Positions 49,391-60,393 are shown, counted from the first letter of the stretch. The stretch: DNA of 64,000 nt from Arcuatula senhousia (GCA_963971305.1 OZ020311.1:7812001-7876000); one strand, 5' to 3'. Made by a program: numbers and translations. Notes: a model not told the origin generated them from the sequence alone.

Positions 49391-49594
49391 TAGATCTGGA
49401 TATGCTCTTCTGACTTCGCTCGTGCCGTTAGATTGATTTGAGATTTTTACCTGTTTTAATGTTGGGTTGAAAGAAATAAGTTCTATTTGTTTGAATTCTT
49501 CTGTAATGACTATCAATGAGTCAATATTATATGATGCAATTTATTATTCAAAATTTAAATAAATAGAGAAAAATTCATATGTAATATAACAATT

Positions 49595-49722
49595 AAGGAC
49601 TTTTTACTCTGTCAATACATAGTTATATGGACCTGTAGAAAAATATTGACCTCGGACTTCGTCCTCTGTCAATATTTTCCTCCACGGTCCATATAACAAT
49701 ATTGACCTCATAAAAAGTCCTT
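49595..49722. mobile_element. Palindromic MITE-like element
   Basis: The left arm AAGGACTTTTTACTCTGTCA...AAAATATTGAC (49595-49650) is answered by GTCAATATTTTCC...CATAAAAAGTCCTT (49668-49722), about 55 bases each with mismatches. The centre CTCGGACTTCGTCCTCT folds on itself (GGAC/GTCC). Confidence 0.85.
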
Positions 49723-49904
49723 ATTTGATAAATGTATGTACCTGTGTAATTCCGGTGAGCGATTCAGGCTCTTGAGAGCCTCTTGTTTAATCGTTTAGGT
49801 TTTCCGGATTCTGTGTTATATATACTGTTGACCCTCTGCAAATATTCATGCGTTCAACTGTTAGGATATACCATCTATATATAATAAGCTTTACTCTTAT
49901 TTGT

Positions 49905-50080
49905 TTGTCACGCCCGTACGTGGCTCGGGAGACGAATAGGCCCGCAGCAGAGTATTCTTGTCGTAAGAGGCGACTAAGGGTCTTGGGATTCTGACCTCGG
50001 GTCTATGCTCAGCCCAGCGACCAAGTGTGTGCCCTAGGTGGCTAAATAGGGTGGCCCTCGTTCGCGGGGTTGTCAGCAAC
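49905..50080 (-). repeat. GC-rich dispersed-type segment
   Basis: About 55% GC in strongly AT-rich surroundings, with abrupt borders. Minus strand includes CCCTTAGTCGCCTCTTACGA and GCTGAGCATAGACCCGAGGT. The phrase resembles a repeat seen in other invertebrate genomes, but I cannot name the family. The 61-codon frame has no domain. Confidence 0.5.
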
Positions 50081-50588
50081 ATCAGATCAACACAACATCT
50101 TTGAAGTTTCAGAGGACATCACTATAACAATGAAAGAGTATGAAAGAAGGTTTTATTTAAAAATGTTTGAATTTTTTTTCCAGGAAATCATGTTTTTTTT
50201 TTAAATATGAAGATATATTGTACATATTCAATTATAATTTTTTCAAACGACTGTTTGAATTTATTAAGTTTTAAAGGTAAAACTATGTGTATTCCTTTTT
50301 CTGTGATAGTCTTTAACGGTTTCTTGACCAACTCCTGTCTATCCCCTTAACATTCATGTAAGAGATAAGATCTGTATACCCCTTGTATAAGTTTGTTGAC
50401 AGTTATAGTGGTATTAAACCCTAAATAGGGATCAGATACAAAGTTTTCAAGTCGTTACAAATCTTAATTACGTACAACAATAGATAAAAATCAAATTGAA
50501 GGAAGTCAGTTTGTCTTGACACTTTAATGTTTGTAGTTACTTTATCTTGGAGGCTAGAAGTCTTACAAGTATACAATAATATACCTTA

Positions 50589-50880
50589 ATATGTTATTTT
50601 TCTTTTTGTTAAAAGTGTGTATTGAAAATATGTTAAGTGGATAATTCTGTAATGAGAAAGATGTCATGTTAAATTGAGTCCGGTGAGACTGTTACAGAAG
50701 CACGCGTCAGGTGTTATAATGTTTGTAGATTTTTTTTCTTCCAGGTAGATTTTTACAAATATGTTATTTTCTTTTTGTTAAAATTGTGTATTAAACATGT
50801 TATGTGGATGATTTGTTAATGAGAAAGATGTCATGTTGTAATAGTTTTGATTGGAGTCTAGTGAAGGCTAAAAGGTCAGA
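50589..50880. repeat. Local direct duplication, about 110 bp, spacing 170
   Basis: ATATGTTATTTTTCTTTTTG at 50589 and ATATGTTATTTTCTTTTTGT at 50759 begin two similar runs that both contain GTGGATGATTTG- or GTGGATAATTCTG-type phrases and AATGAGAAAGATGTCATGTT. Between them is GCACGCGTCAGGTGTTATAAT, a family A end relic. Confidence 0.7.
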
Positions 50881-51189
50881 TGTATTGACTCAAGCTGATA
50901 GCCGGACCATTTTTTATTAATGTCATAAAAAATAGAATGTGTTATGCATTTAGCGATTTTAAAGTAGTTTAAAGGCACGCATATTTCCATTTCAAACTAC
51001 TAGTAATCAAAAGCTGGGTCAATAAAATGGTTACTTTTTTTGTAAATGCATTTTCCAAGTAACTTTTTTCCTACAAGCAGCATTGAATATTAAATATTTG
51101 CGAAAAAAGGCAACACTAACTTAAATGAATACTAACCTTACACCTGACCTGAAATCATCACTGAATTATCTGCTTTATAATCCAAATGC

Positions 51190-51500
51190 CTGTTAATAAA
51201 AAGTGTAAATTTCATAATTAATAATATTACATGTACTATAATTGATTAAAAATCTGTCAAAGTCAAAAATGGCCGGATTTCGTTAAACAGGCAATATAAG
51301 TCAGCGACAGACCTGAAATCAAATCCCACCTTATGGGACCTCACCTTGATGCTGTATACCAAATATCAAGAGGCTATGATAAGTAGTTGCTGAGAAAACT
51401 GTTACGAAAAATTTCTTCCCCACCCGCATGCCGCCCGCCCGATATCCACCATTTTATAACCCGAATTTTCACTCCGTGAAATCCGGCCGAAAATCATTAA
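51190..51500 (+). repeat. Dispersed repeat D, copy 1
   Basis: AATGGCCGGATTTCGTTAAA, CTTGATGCTGTATACCAAAT, TTGCTGAGAAAACTG and CCGCCCGCCCGATATCCACC align in order with 62600-62870. No coding content beyond a 63-codon chance frame. Confidence 0.75.
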
Positions 51501-52084
51501 AGCCGTCATTAAGCATACATCTAACTGTCCATTTTGGAAACATGTATTATATTCTTCTTTTAATATTTTATATATTGTATAGTTTGTGCCTTTGGTTGGC
51601 CATCTCTAAAAATTTCTGAAAAAAAAACATTGTTTCTTTAGTTCTTCTAATGAAAAGTTAACATTGTTTGTTTTAAACTTATTTCGGGTTATGAATTTCG
51701 ATTTTTTTTTCTATAAAAATTAGATATCCATATTTTAGTTGTTTTGTCGCCTTATCTTTTTTATCATTTATGAACGTATGTTTTACGTTGAACATACATA
51801 AAGTGCAGTGTTAATACAGATAGATCAGTATAACCAATACATCTTTACTGAATACTTTGTGATTTTTGTTGATAAATCACGACTATGATATCCAACCTTT
51901 TGATTTAATAAGAAGTCTACAACAGATAAAAACATCTAAGAACATCATCAAAACGATGCTCCTCTCTCTTGATCGGTGATAAACATAATAGCAGAGCCCC
52001 TGTTGTAGGCAGATATTTAAGGTGCTAGAAAACCGAAGTATCTATGTAAGGCTAACATTCTCTGAACTATTCCACTTTACCGAA

Positions 52085-52200
52085 CTTCTAGTTGGCCGAG
52101 TGGTCTATGGCACTGTAAATAGTACAGGCGGTGTTTCCATGAATGTAACAGTATAGGGTCGTCTCCCGTTGAGGGTATGTGACCAAAAACAATTTCAGAA
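52085..52200 (+). mobile_element. tRNA-derived SINE relic
   Basis: AGTTGGCCGAGTGGTCTATGG closely resembles the A-box region of the SINE at 8417 (TTTGGCCGAGTGGTCTAAGG). Downstream, GGTCGTCTCCCGTTGAGG stands where a B box would be but is degenerate, and the body is not recognisable. I do not read it as a functional tRNA gene because no cloverleaf can be closed. Confidence 0.5.
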
Positions 52201-53519
52201 TTGAAGTTCTGTCATTGTTGGGAAGATCATTTTCCGTCAAAGGCTTAAAGTTTAATGTATTTTTAAAACAATGATCGAGATGTGCAACAAGTGAATGTAC
52301 CTGACACAAACTTATATATAAATTAGACATGTAAAGCCTTTTTCAAATCTAAAACTAAACATGCAATGTTCATGTTAGCATATCTATGTAAGCGTTACCT
52401 TGTCTTTCTGTTACCTGCTTTCTGAAAATCTACTGAGTGAATACAATTCGAATACTTTGGATCTATATATAGGTAATATCATCTTCTGAACGATAAAGGT
52501 ATCTTTCGCCCAATATTCAAATATCATAGTGTTTTCACACTGTTCGACTGAAGTCTCATCTGAAAATATAGGACAGTGGTTAATTTCATGTACAGAAAAT
52601 AGTATGAAGTGTTGCTGTTAGAAGATAATGTACAAAGGCGCACTGTATGGAAATTTCATGTGGTGGAAATTTTTGCTTAAGCTGCAATCACAAAAGATCC
52701 GCGAAAATGTCTATGGTATATAAATTTCCCAAATATAACATGTCATTTACACGGAAATTTTTCATATACTACGATAAGTAATACGCTTTGACTGTGGCAT
52801 CTCTGATGAGTCTTCAGAAGACTAAATGTCTGATACATTATCAAATGGATTTTTATACTCTATATGAAAAATTCAAAATACCAGGATATTGTTTAATTAC
52901 ATAGACAGCTCATTTATAGCAAGACCTAATTTGTTTATAATCAAAACTCAATTTTCAATTCAAAGACAAGACAATATGTTTACAAAGTGAAGAAAAAATT
53001 AATCCACCCAATTTGGAAGTTATTTATCATATTTTGGCAGGTTGCATTAAAAAGAATTCTTTAAAAAATGAATGTCTCTACTTAGCCGTTCATAGAGTGA
53101 TGTTATTTAATCTCTACATATTATCCCCTATAAATGATTAATTAAGGGTAATTAGGAACCTATCTGGCCTTTTCAATAAACGTCAGTTTTCCGAAAGTGT
53201 CTATTTTATTCGTATTATGTCTAAATTATGAATAAGATATACAGTCGCTCGTTGACACGTATTGTTGGCTTGCTCTAATAGGTGAAAATACTTGACAAAA
53301 TTAAATATTTGGTAACCGATCTTGATAAATTGAAGACATTTCTCAATGACGTTCTTTCATATCAGATCATCCACTATTTACGAAAAGAATGCAATCCAAA
53401 ATTGGGGTGCAAACGATTAATTTTAGTATTGATTGGGTATGTGTGGTGGCATGGGAAATGATATCAGGATGCATTTTCTTTAAGTATGTATAATGATTTG
53501 GAAGTGTATTAGGCACTTT

Positions 53520-53664
53520 GCAGGCACGGATTCAGGCTGGGGCACACCCGCAAACGGCGCCCCCCTAAAATGTGGAAAAATTTGATTTTGTTCCATGAAA
53601 TCAATAAAAAAAAGGCAAAAATTATCCGCGCCCCTCTAATCGAAAATCCTGGATCCGCGCCTGC
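53520..53664. mobile_element. Short MITE-like element, 145 bp
   Basis: Terminal inverted repeats GCAGGCACGGATTCAGG (53520-53536) and CCTGGATCCGCGCCTGC (53648-53664) pair at 15 of 17 positions. The interior has CGCCCCCCTAAAA and its counterpart GCGCCCCTCTAATCG, so the whole folds as an imperfect hairpin. Target duplication not evident. Confidence 0.8.
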
Positions 53665-55024
53665 TGTGACATTAGGATAAAAAAATAGATTAAAAACAAC
53701 GGGTGCTTTGCATCAAGCTGCAAATAACTGGCTACCTATCTAAAACACCCGAGTTAACTTCCGTTTTTACGAGAGTTAATTCGCGTTGATGATTGCAATT
53801 GTGTTAGTTTGTGCAACAGCAATCGGTATCTCCAGTACGGATTTATCATTGTGTCCATGAGCTGTTTCTAATATAACTTGACTTAATATTTCAGTAACGA
53901 AATTTCAAAACGATATATAAAAATAGCAAGCAACAACACGAAAATAAGAAAGGGAAAGCAATATTAACAAGACAATTTGATCCAGAACTATACGACAACT
54001 TTACCAGAAGGATAAGCCAGTCTTACATGTTGAAATATCTCTGTCATGCGGCTAGCTGTTTTCGAGGCAGAGCTGAACGGAAATATCTACAAGGAAATGG
54101 AAAGACTGTTTCTTTATGCATTTTTATAAAGACTTTTCAATATTAAGCATCTTGGACGTTCGGACTTTAAGGCCGCTTCCACTGACAAAGTCTTGTCTGC
54201 TTTAGTCAGTTGAAGATTATTGCTTTGCCCTGTATAGAAATTTTTATATGATAATTTTCTGTTTATAGTTTGTTTGTTATTGCAAATAACAACGCTTATG
54301 ATCATTAATTTATAAAAAAGAAATAGCTGTTCAAAGAAGAAAAACTAAATACTTTTTTTATCATCCTGCGATTTCACGAACAAAGCAAAAAAGCACAATG
54401 CATAAAATTACAACAATTTACAAATTACCACTAAAAACAAAACATGTAACCAAAAAAACTCATCTAATTTTCTACGTTAAAAAAAACTCTGTCGAACTCT
54501 TTTAAAAATGAATGTTAAAGTAATTTCAACTTGCATCTTACTCCGTTCAATGCTTCAGCTCCTTTTAAACAATTTGTCAGACAAGTTGTTAAACACAGAA
54601 TGTCGACAGTCAGCGCCTGATGTACAAATAATTAGTTTTCCATACCCTAATGAACTGCCTAAAAGTAATTGGCATAATATATCTCTACAACTTTGTTTGC
54701 GATTTCTTAAAAAAGTAGGAAATTAAAAACAAGATTTGTTATGACAAGAAACACAAACATTTCTACAGAAAGTAAAAAAAAATCGAGGCGAAAATGAGAT
54801 AATTAATGGACTTCATTAACCATAGAACAACTAAATTGGCACTCACAAATTGGCACTCGTTTTAGACTATCATAACTAGTATATAATGTATCGTTTTCTT
54901 GATTAAATCATTATTTTCCAGCAGAAAATTTGCCAGAAAGAATAATGCAAATATGAAATGTCAAGGATGTCCCACTCGCCACATTTTCTCTAAACATTTA
55001 AATTGTTAAAGAAAAGGGGACATT
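53665..55024. other. No gene recognised
   Basis: The only notable frame is 54508-54726 (72 codons starting MNVKVISTCILLRSMLQLLL), hydrophobic at its start but without a recognisable domain or cleavage site; I do not annotate it as a gene. Confidence 0.4.
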
Positions 55025-55140
55025 CTAATCTCAAAGTTCACTCTCGATGCGACTTGAGTTCTCGTTCGTGTTTATCGGTTTTGTCTTTGCCCCCTTTGAC
55101 TTCTGACACTCGAATGCCCTTTGGGTACCTTTTAGCTTCT
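55025..55140 (+). repeat. Family C repeat, short copy
   Basis: AAGTTCACTCTCGATGCGAC, TCGTTCGTGTTTATCGG, TTCTGACACTCGAATGCCCT and TTTGGGTACCTTTTAGCTTC parallel the inner and right parts of the copies at 17953 and 20640. Confidence 0.65.
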
Positions 55141-55449
55141 ATATAAAAAAAAATTACCACAAAGCCACCGATGCAAGACAACGGCCATCCCTTATATAAA
55201 ACTGCAAAAAGTATCGCAGATATCAACAAAAATGATAAAGTAAACTCGGATGCTCCGGACAGGGTTAAGAGGTAATGTTATTTAGATTTTGCTGGCAACC
55301 GGCTCCCTATTGTAAGAGCGGTGTACCAGTGTTAAGAATAATATATGTAATATAAGCATCGGGCAAAAAAACCCACCACATTTTAAATGTGCTTGTCCTA
55401 AGTCGTGAATCTTTGTCAAAGCTTATGACTTTCCCTGCGACCACTGGTC

Positions 55450-55960
55450 TCTTAGAATAGAAAATAATGAGATGTGGAATAAGTGTACGCGGACACAGCC
55501 CACAATTTAGCGGCAATTTAGAAAAACCACAATGGACAACCACCAGCAGCCTTCAACGAGGCCATTTGGCATTGCTCACGGTTCTGCAATTGGCCCATGG
55601 TCTAAACAAAATGCATGTAATTCAAATCCAGTCCTGAAATAGTCACAGATAGACCCCCTTCTTAAACAAGGAACAGAAAACATCAAAAAGACGGGTACAA
55701 ACGAAAGCTTTGTCAAAGATTCCTGGCTTAGGACAGGCACATATATTATGTGCCGGGGTTAAACTAGCTTTTTGGGCCCAACCTTTCCCCTAATAATACT
55801 CCTAGACAAAGCACAAAAACTAAACACAATAAAAATCAAATCGATCAAAGTCCAATTCCACTAGAGAGAACCTAAGACAAAAAACAACAAGAACAAACAA
55901 AAGGACGGTAAAGGAACTCTCTACAGAACACTCGCTGTTACTGACAGCTAGCTGAGAATC
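55450..55960 (-). mobile_element. Penelope-like element 3' end, truncated copy
   Basis: On the minus strand: TTGTCTTAGGTTCTCTCTAG, AGCTAGTTTAACCCCGGCAC, AAGCCAGGAATCTTTGACAA and ACACTTATTCCACATCTCATT, in the order of 26880-27425. No RT or GIY-YIG portion remains, so it is a strongly 5'-truncated insertion. Both this copy and 21655-22150 extend past the shared block into CTGATGTAA-containing sequence, which suggests a longer common tail. Confidence 0.75.
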
Positions 55961-56034
55961 ATCATTCGACTGATGTAAAAGAATCAAACATATCGATTTT
56001 TATAAGCCTATTTTCAAATCGCCGCTTCTTTGAT

Positions 56035-56160
56035 ATATGTAGGTTGTGTTGCATACACTTATACCACATCTCACTATCGTCTATTGACAGTGACGGAAGA
56101 ACCCGTGTGCATGTTTTTGAGACTTATCTTACACGAATAAAGGTTAACTTGATTGCAAAG
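56035..56160 (+). repeat. Penelope-like element tail relic
   Basis: TATGTAGGTTGTGTTGCATAC and ACTTATACCACATCTCACTATC parallel 27295-27340 in plus orientation. Only the terminal hundred bases are recognisable. Confidence 0.5.
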
Positions 56161-57365
56161 AATGAGCAAATAAATTGACAACCAAAAACACTACAGGGAC
56201 TTGCTCCCCTCTCTCAATGTATTGTTGTTTTTTTCTCAAGCGCGGAAAAGACAATAAAGAAAAAAACATCCAGTTTCCATAAAAATCATATTGTTGCTCC
56301 CTTGTGTTGACAAATTAGAGGAAAGAGCGAATATTAGAGTGATGGAAGATTGCTTCGATCATGGGTGTTAAAACAATTTCATTTCAAAGCACAGGTCTAG
56401 AGTACCTTAGCGCGTGTCAGCTCATATGGAAATGTCAAATATGCTGGGCGTGCGCACTGCTGTGCATCTGAGGCCCCTTGACACATTTACAAAATTCAAT
56501 TCAATTAAACCTGCTACTTCCTGTTTTGATTTTTAAAGGTTTCGGAAATCAATTTGTGTCGCTTCATTATTTTAAGAATGCAATAAACTTACGTAAAAAT
56601 TGAAAAAGTGATGTAATCAACATGAAAATAGTTGTTTAACACTTGCAGCGTGTGTAACGCGGTTACGACGTCAAAACAAAGACCGGAATTAATTTGTCTT
56701 CTGAACAGGTGCACGTGCATTTTTAACGATGCAGGAAAAACATTTGTTCAAAGAACGTTTACATAGAAATTGTTAAATGACATTTCAATTTTAAAAAGTG
56801 ATAATTATTTGTTTTTATTAGTAGCGAAGTCAAGTAGACTGTGTCGTAAAATTATAGGTTTGTTTCGGAAACTTATATATCGCGTGTCGTCAACGAAATC
56901 ATGCGTGTTTTGTCTGCACCAAACCATCAGAAATGCTCTAGCCTAAACTTTAAAGGCAAAAGAAATTAAAACAAAGAAATATCATATTGATAATACAAAC
57001 AACTATGAGGTTAAATAATTGAATGTGAAAAATTAACATGAAATCTAAGCGATTTTCACATATAGCACAATATCAATACGGCCAGGAAAAATAAATTGAA
57101 AAAAAATACAGTATATTTGCTTTTTTCAATACGTTTAAGATTAATAAAAAAATAATAATAAGCCTGAAAGTGGCAATAACAACTACATTTGCAAATCATT
57201 TTTTTTATATTTTAGAGAATTTGTTTATTATAGACAAAATCTCTGTTGGGATATTACAATACATGACAAAACATTACAGAGAAATTGTGGAGTACATACA
57301 TGACATATGAAAATTAACAATACAACAACAGATAAAAATCAATTTATTTATTTTTCCTTGCTCAG
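56161..57365. other. No gene recognised
   Basis: Some moderately GC-rich patches (56300-56500), no exon with support in this interval. Confidence 0.4.
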
Positions 57366-57573
57366 TTCCAAAGATTGCCTTATGAAAGAAATTAAGGATT
57401 TCATATCTTCAGGTGTTGATGGGTTTATAAGACATAAGACAGGTTTTCGAGTTGACTTAAACTTTCAAGATGATCAATATTATTGCATTGATGGGATGTA
57501 TTTTTATCTAAGTTTTGCAGATATTTTACAACGAAGAAAGAAGTGTAGATCATCTTCTATCTCATCTAGTTGA
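57366..57573 (+). CDS. Possible terminal coding exon, unknown protein
   Basis: A strong acceptor (TTTATTTTTCCTTGCTCAG|TT) stands before a frame open to TGA at 57571-57573. With one leading base it reads SKDCLMKEIKDFISSGVDG, then IRHKTGFRVDLNFQDDQYY, CIDGMYFYLSFADILQ and a basic, Ser-rich end RRKKCRSSSISSS. The same frame can also be entered from an ATG at 57307 with TGA just before it, giving 88 residues. The amino-acid mix looks protein-like rather than low complexity. I recognise no domain and could not find upstream exons, so single-exon gene, last exon and chance frame all remain possible. Confidence 0.3.
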
Positions 57574-59096
57574 GTAACACCCCACTCACTCAGCAAAATA
57601 TAAGTAAAGTTAATCTAAAATATTTGATGGAGTTGTATCCTCAAAAGATTCTTTCCCGTCTTTAAGATTTTTTTTCCACAAAAAATGTGGACAGTGCTAT
57701 TAGACATTACTAAAACCATCTCTTTGTAAACTCAACTTTTAATAGGCATGATAGAGGTGAAGGATAATTTTTTCAACTTTAACTAACTTTTTCATCATGA
57801 ACAAGAAGTTAATAGATACAGTACTTTGTCCATGATGACTAGATATATCATTATATCATTAGTACACTGTAGCCGTCCGTCCTGGGTACCAATTATACCT
57901 GATTTATTTGGCAACCACTTTAATGAGGGGAGATACAATAGCATTAAAATGACCTATCAATCGTTCTATAATCACTAGAATTAGCCAACCCTAATTTTCA
58001 CTTTTAGATAAAGCATAGTAAATTTAATCACAAGATGGTTAAACGTCAGAACTAACTGTTTGGGAATGATAAAGGGTATACCGATATTGCATAAGAGGTG
58101 AAAAATGTGAGAATATTTTAAATGTTCTATTGTATTGTTGAGAGAGAAAAAAACAGAAAATTGGGTTTCTTGTTTTCTATTGGTTGTCTCTAACACAGTG
58201 GAGTTTAAACTAATTCATGCAGTTGGTTTAAGATATGCAAAAGTTATTTACGGTTATACATCTATGCTTACATGCAGGGATGTGTGATGATTGTGGGATC
58301 CGTCCGTCCGTTTGTCCGCCCGTTACACCTCAGGGTAATCTCTTATCTGGAACTCCTTTTAAACTTCTTCATTGCTTTTTATGAAACTTTCCTAATTCTT
58401 TGTAACAAAATGTAGATGTGTATCTCCTATTTTAAAATTTGATTTTATCGATTTTTATTTACCTGTACTCAAGCTGCACTGCATTTTTCTAGTTCTAGTT
58501 GTTTTTATATTAATTGTTATTCTTGTTGGGAGATTTTAATACTTGTTAAGTTATCGCCCTTATTATGATTTATGAAAAATAATACAAAATAATAAATGGT
58601 GTCATTAATAATGGCTGGTGCCTATTTTCAGTGCTAAGCAGTGACCAGTGGTTATGTTCAAGACTGCTGACTAGTTCCATCGTTAGATAAGTTCTGCCTC
58701 CACAAATCATTGCTGTCTTTTGGCACTGAAAAGTCACTACGTCTAAAAAAGTAAAAATCACCTTTAACCATTTGTTAAGTCTTCTTCTTTCGTGTATTTA
58801 CTTCCTTTCTATGACAACTTAATGGTCCGTAAAAGAACAGTCCTCGGACATAAACCAGGGGCCCCAAGGGGATAGCTAAATCAGATAAAGATAAACTTGT
58901 GAATTAACATGCTAATTACTATGCTTAATTGATCGGCAATGATCGAAAGTAATGTTGTTTTGATTTGTTGACAGACAATTAATTTGATTTCATCTAAATG
59001 TCTCTTTACTACATTGATAACCAAGTTGGAAATTGCAGGAGCGATTGAATACTCTCATTTCAATGTGCATGTCGTTTCTGCTTAAAAAACTGGGAA
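57574..59096. other. No gene recognised
   Basis: A repeat-like piece with CCGTCCGTCCGTTTGTCCGC lies near 58299; otherwise AT-rich DNA with no supported exon. Confidence 0.4.
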
Positions 59097-59100
59097 TTAA

Positions 59101-59715
59101 GGTTAGTGAGGACACCTGTCATGTGACCAAAAACAGCTAAAAATGAAAAAAAAAGTGCAAATATCACCTGTCATGTGACCAAAAACAGCTAAAAATGCAA
59201 AAAAAGTACAAATATCACAAATACCTTGAAACTTGTGATAAATAGTTTAATTTAATCAAACTTAATCAAAATAAATTTATTTTAATACAAATAAAACAAC
59301 CATTCCTTCATAAATAAAATTTTCTAATAAAACAAGAGAGATAATTCACTTGAAAAAGTGACCAAATTTTTACAAAGATTTGTATAGTAGAGAAAAAAGG
59401 AAGCTGGTGACCCCCAGTTTTTATTGTTTTATTTCAAGATATATTGTATTTCATTGATTTTTATCAAATAAGAATAAAATTTAAATTCTTGGATTTTTTT
59501 CTGCGACAAGATTTTAGGCTGGTTATTTGGCCTTTCCTATATAATCTATAGTAATTTGGGACAACTTTGAGTCTAAATTTTGGAAAAACAAGCCTGGAAA
59601 GGATGTCCAATATCATAACACAAGATAAAGTATATACCTAATACTAATATATATATAAAAAAAATGGACATTTTAAATTCGGCATTATTTTTGGGGTCAG
59701 GTGTCCTCACTAACC
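59101..59715. mobile_element. MITE with 18-bp perfect TIRs and TTAA target duplication
   Basis: Left terminus GGTTAGTGAGGACACCTG (59101-59118) and right terminus CAGGTGTCCTCACTAACC (59698-59715) are exact inverted repeats. Each is bordered by TTAA (59097-59100 and 59716-59719), the target duplication expected of piggyBac-type and some other cut-and-paste elements. The interior has no transposase frame. Just inside the left end a 52-bp unit (CACCTGTCATGTGACCAAAA...) is duplicated at 59113 and 59165. Intact termini suggest fairly recent insertion; the superfamily is inference because the TIR does not start with the usual CCY. Confidence 0.9.
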
Positions 59716-60082
59716 TTAATACGTGGTTTTTTTTTCTTTAAGTTTTTGATATTTAGTCCAAATTTCATCTTAAATAGAGACACAGACCATTTAGTCGTGT
59801 TTGCTTTGCACATCATGCTAACGCCAAATTATGGTGAGGTGTATTTGTACGTCAACGAAAAAAAAAAAACAGAAAAAGTCTGGAAAGTTGTAAAGCAAGA
59901 CAAGACAATCTATACGACTATAGTGAACAAAAAAGTATCTTCCATACATTTTTTCACAACACTTGGGATATACTTCGAAAAAATCAGGGAATTTAAATTG
60001 TCTCTGTCTCGTCAGAACAACCACACTTTAATCATATAATCCAGAGCCCAAAGGACGGTTGAGTGTCTATAGATTGTCCTGT

Positions 60083-60393
60083 GGTGGATCTAGAAATTTT
60101 CAAACGGGAAGGCGCGCAATTAAGAATAAAATGTTATTGGACCTCTTGTTTAATAAACCAGATTTTCCTATCAAACGGGTCTGTTACCTGCCCAAGGTCG
60201 GTGGTTTTCTCCGGGTACTCCGGTTTCCCTCACCAATAAAACTGACAACCCTACATGGCCCAGGTGCGTCGATAGTAAAAAAAAACAAAACATACACACA
60301 TGCGTCGATAAAGGGCGTTAAACAACAGAAATCACTAACACACACGTATCAAACGGGAGGGCGCGCACCGGGCACGCTGATTCTAAATCCGCC
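60083..60393. mobile_element. MITE-like element split by a SINE
   Basis: GGTGGATCTAGAAAT (from 60083) and GATTCTAAATCCGCC (60379-60393) form imperfect terminal inverted repeats. Inside, CAAACGGGAAGGCGCGC and CAAACGGGAGGGCGCGCAC recur. The SINE at 60180-60346 interrupts it. Confidence 0.55.
60180..60346 (+). mobile_element. 5'-truncated SINE with 11-bp target duplication
   Basis: The body GGTCGGTGGTTTTCTCCGGG, TACTCCGGTTTCCCTCACC and AAAGGGCGTTAAACAAC matches the minus-strand SINE at 8150-8417, without the tRNA head. TATCAAACGGG flanks it at 60169-60179 and 60347-60357, an exact direct repeat typical of LINE-mediated insertion. Within it, TGCGTCGATA occurs at 60265-60274 and 60301-60310 around an A-rich 26-base segment. 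Confidence 0.85.

Larger units (their letters stand above)
47710..49787 (+). mobile_element. AGCTCACC-type element with three internal repeats
   Basis: The left end (47710-47740) is a hairpin: AGCTCAC, C, TGGACC, GAA, GGTCCA, T, GTGAGCT. The right end carries the hairpin AGGCTC-TTGA-GAGCCT at 49766-49781, preceded by GGTGAGCGATTC. Inside, a unit of about 490-500 bp occurs three times with decreasing fidelity; ATGGCCGCCATGGCTAAAA marks it near 47910, 48411 and 48902. Other marks are CTTGTC(C/T)GACAC and CAAGAAGATCCAAC. It has no protein-coding frame. A minisatellite and a palindromic element lie within 49268-49722. I recall this family as common in bivalves. Confidence 0.75.

Noticed and set aside
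47710..49787. Helitron
   Set aside because: The right end has a hairpin but not the CTRRT terminus, and no Rep/helicase coding is present; left unassigned.
52085..52200. Functional tRNA-Leu or tRNA-Ser gene
   Set aside because: A box is good but B box is degenerate and stems do not close; read as SINE relic instead.
59701..60039. 112-codon plus-strand frame
   Set aside because: It begins inside the right TIR of the MITE and has no domain.
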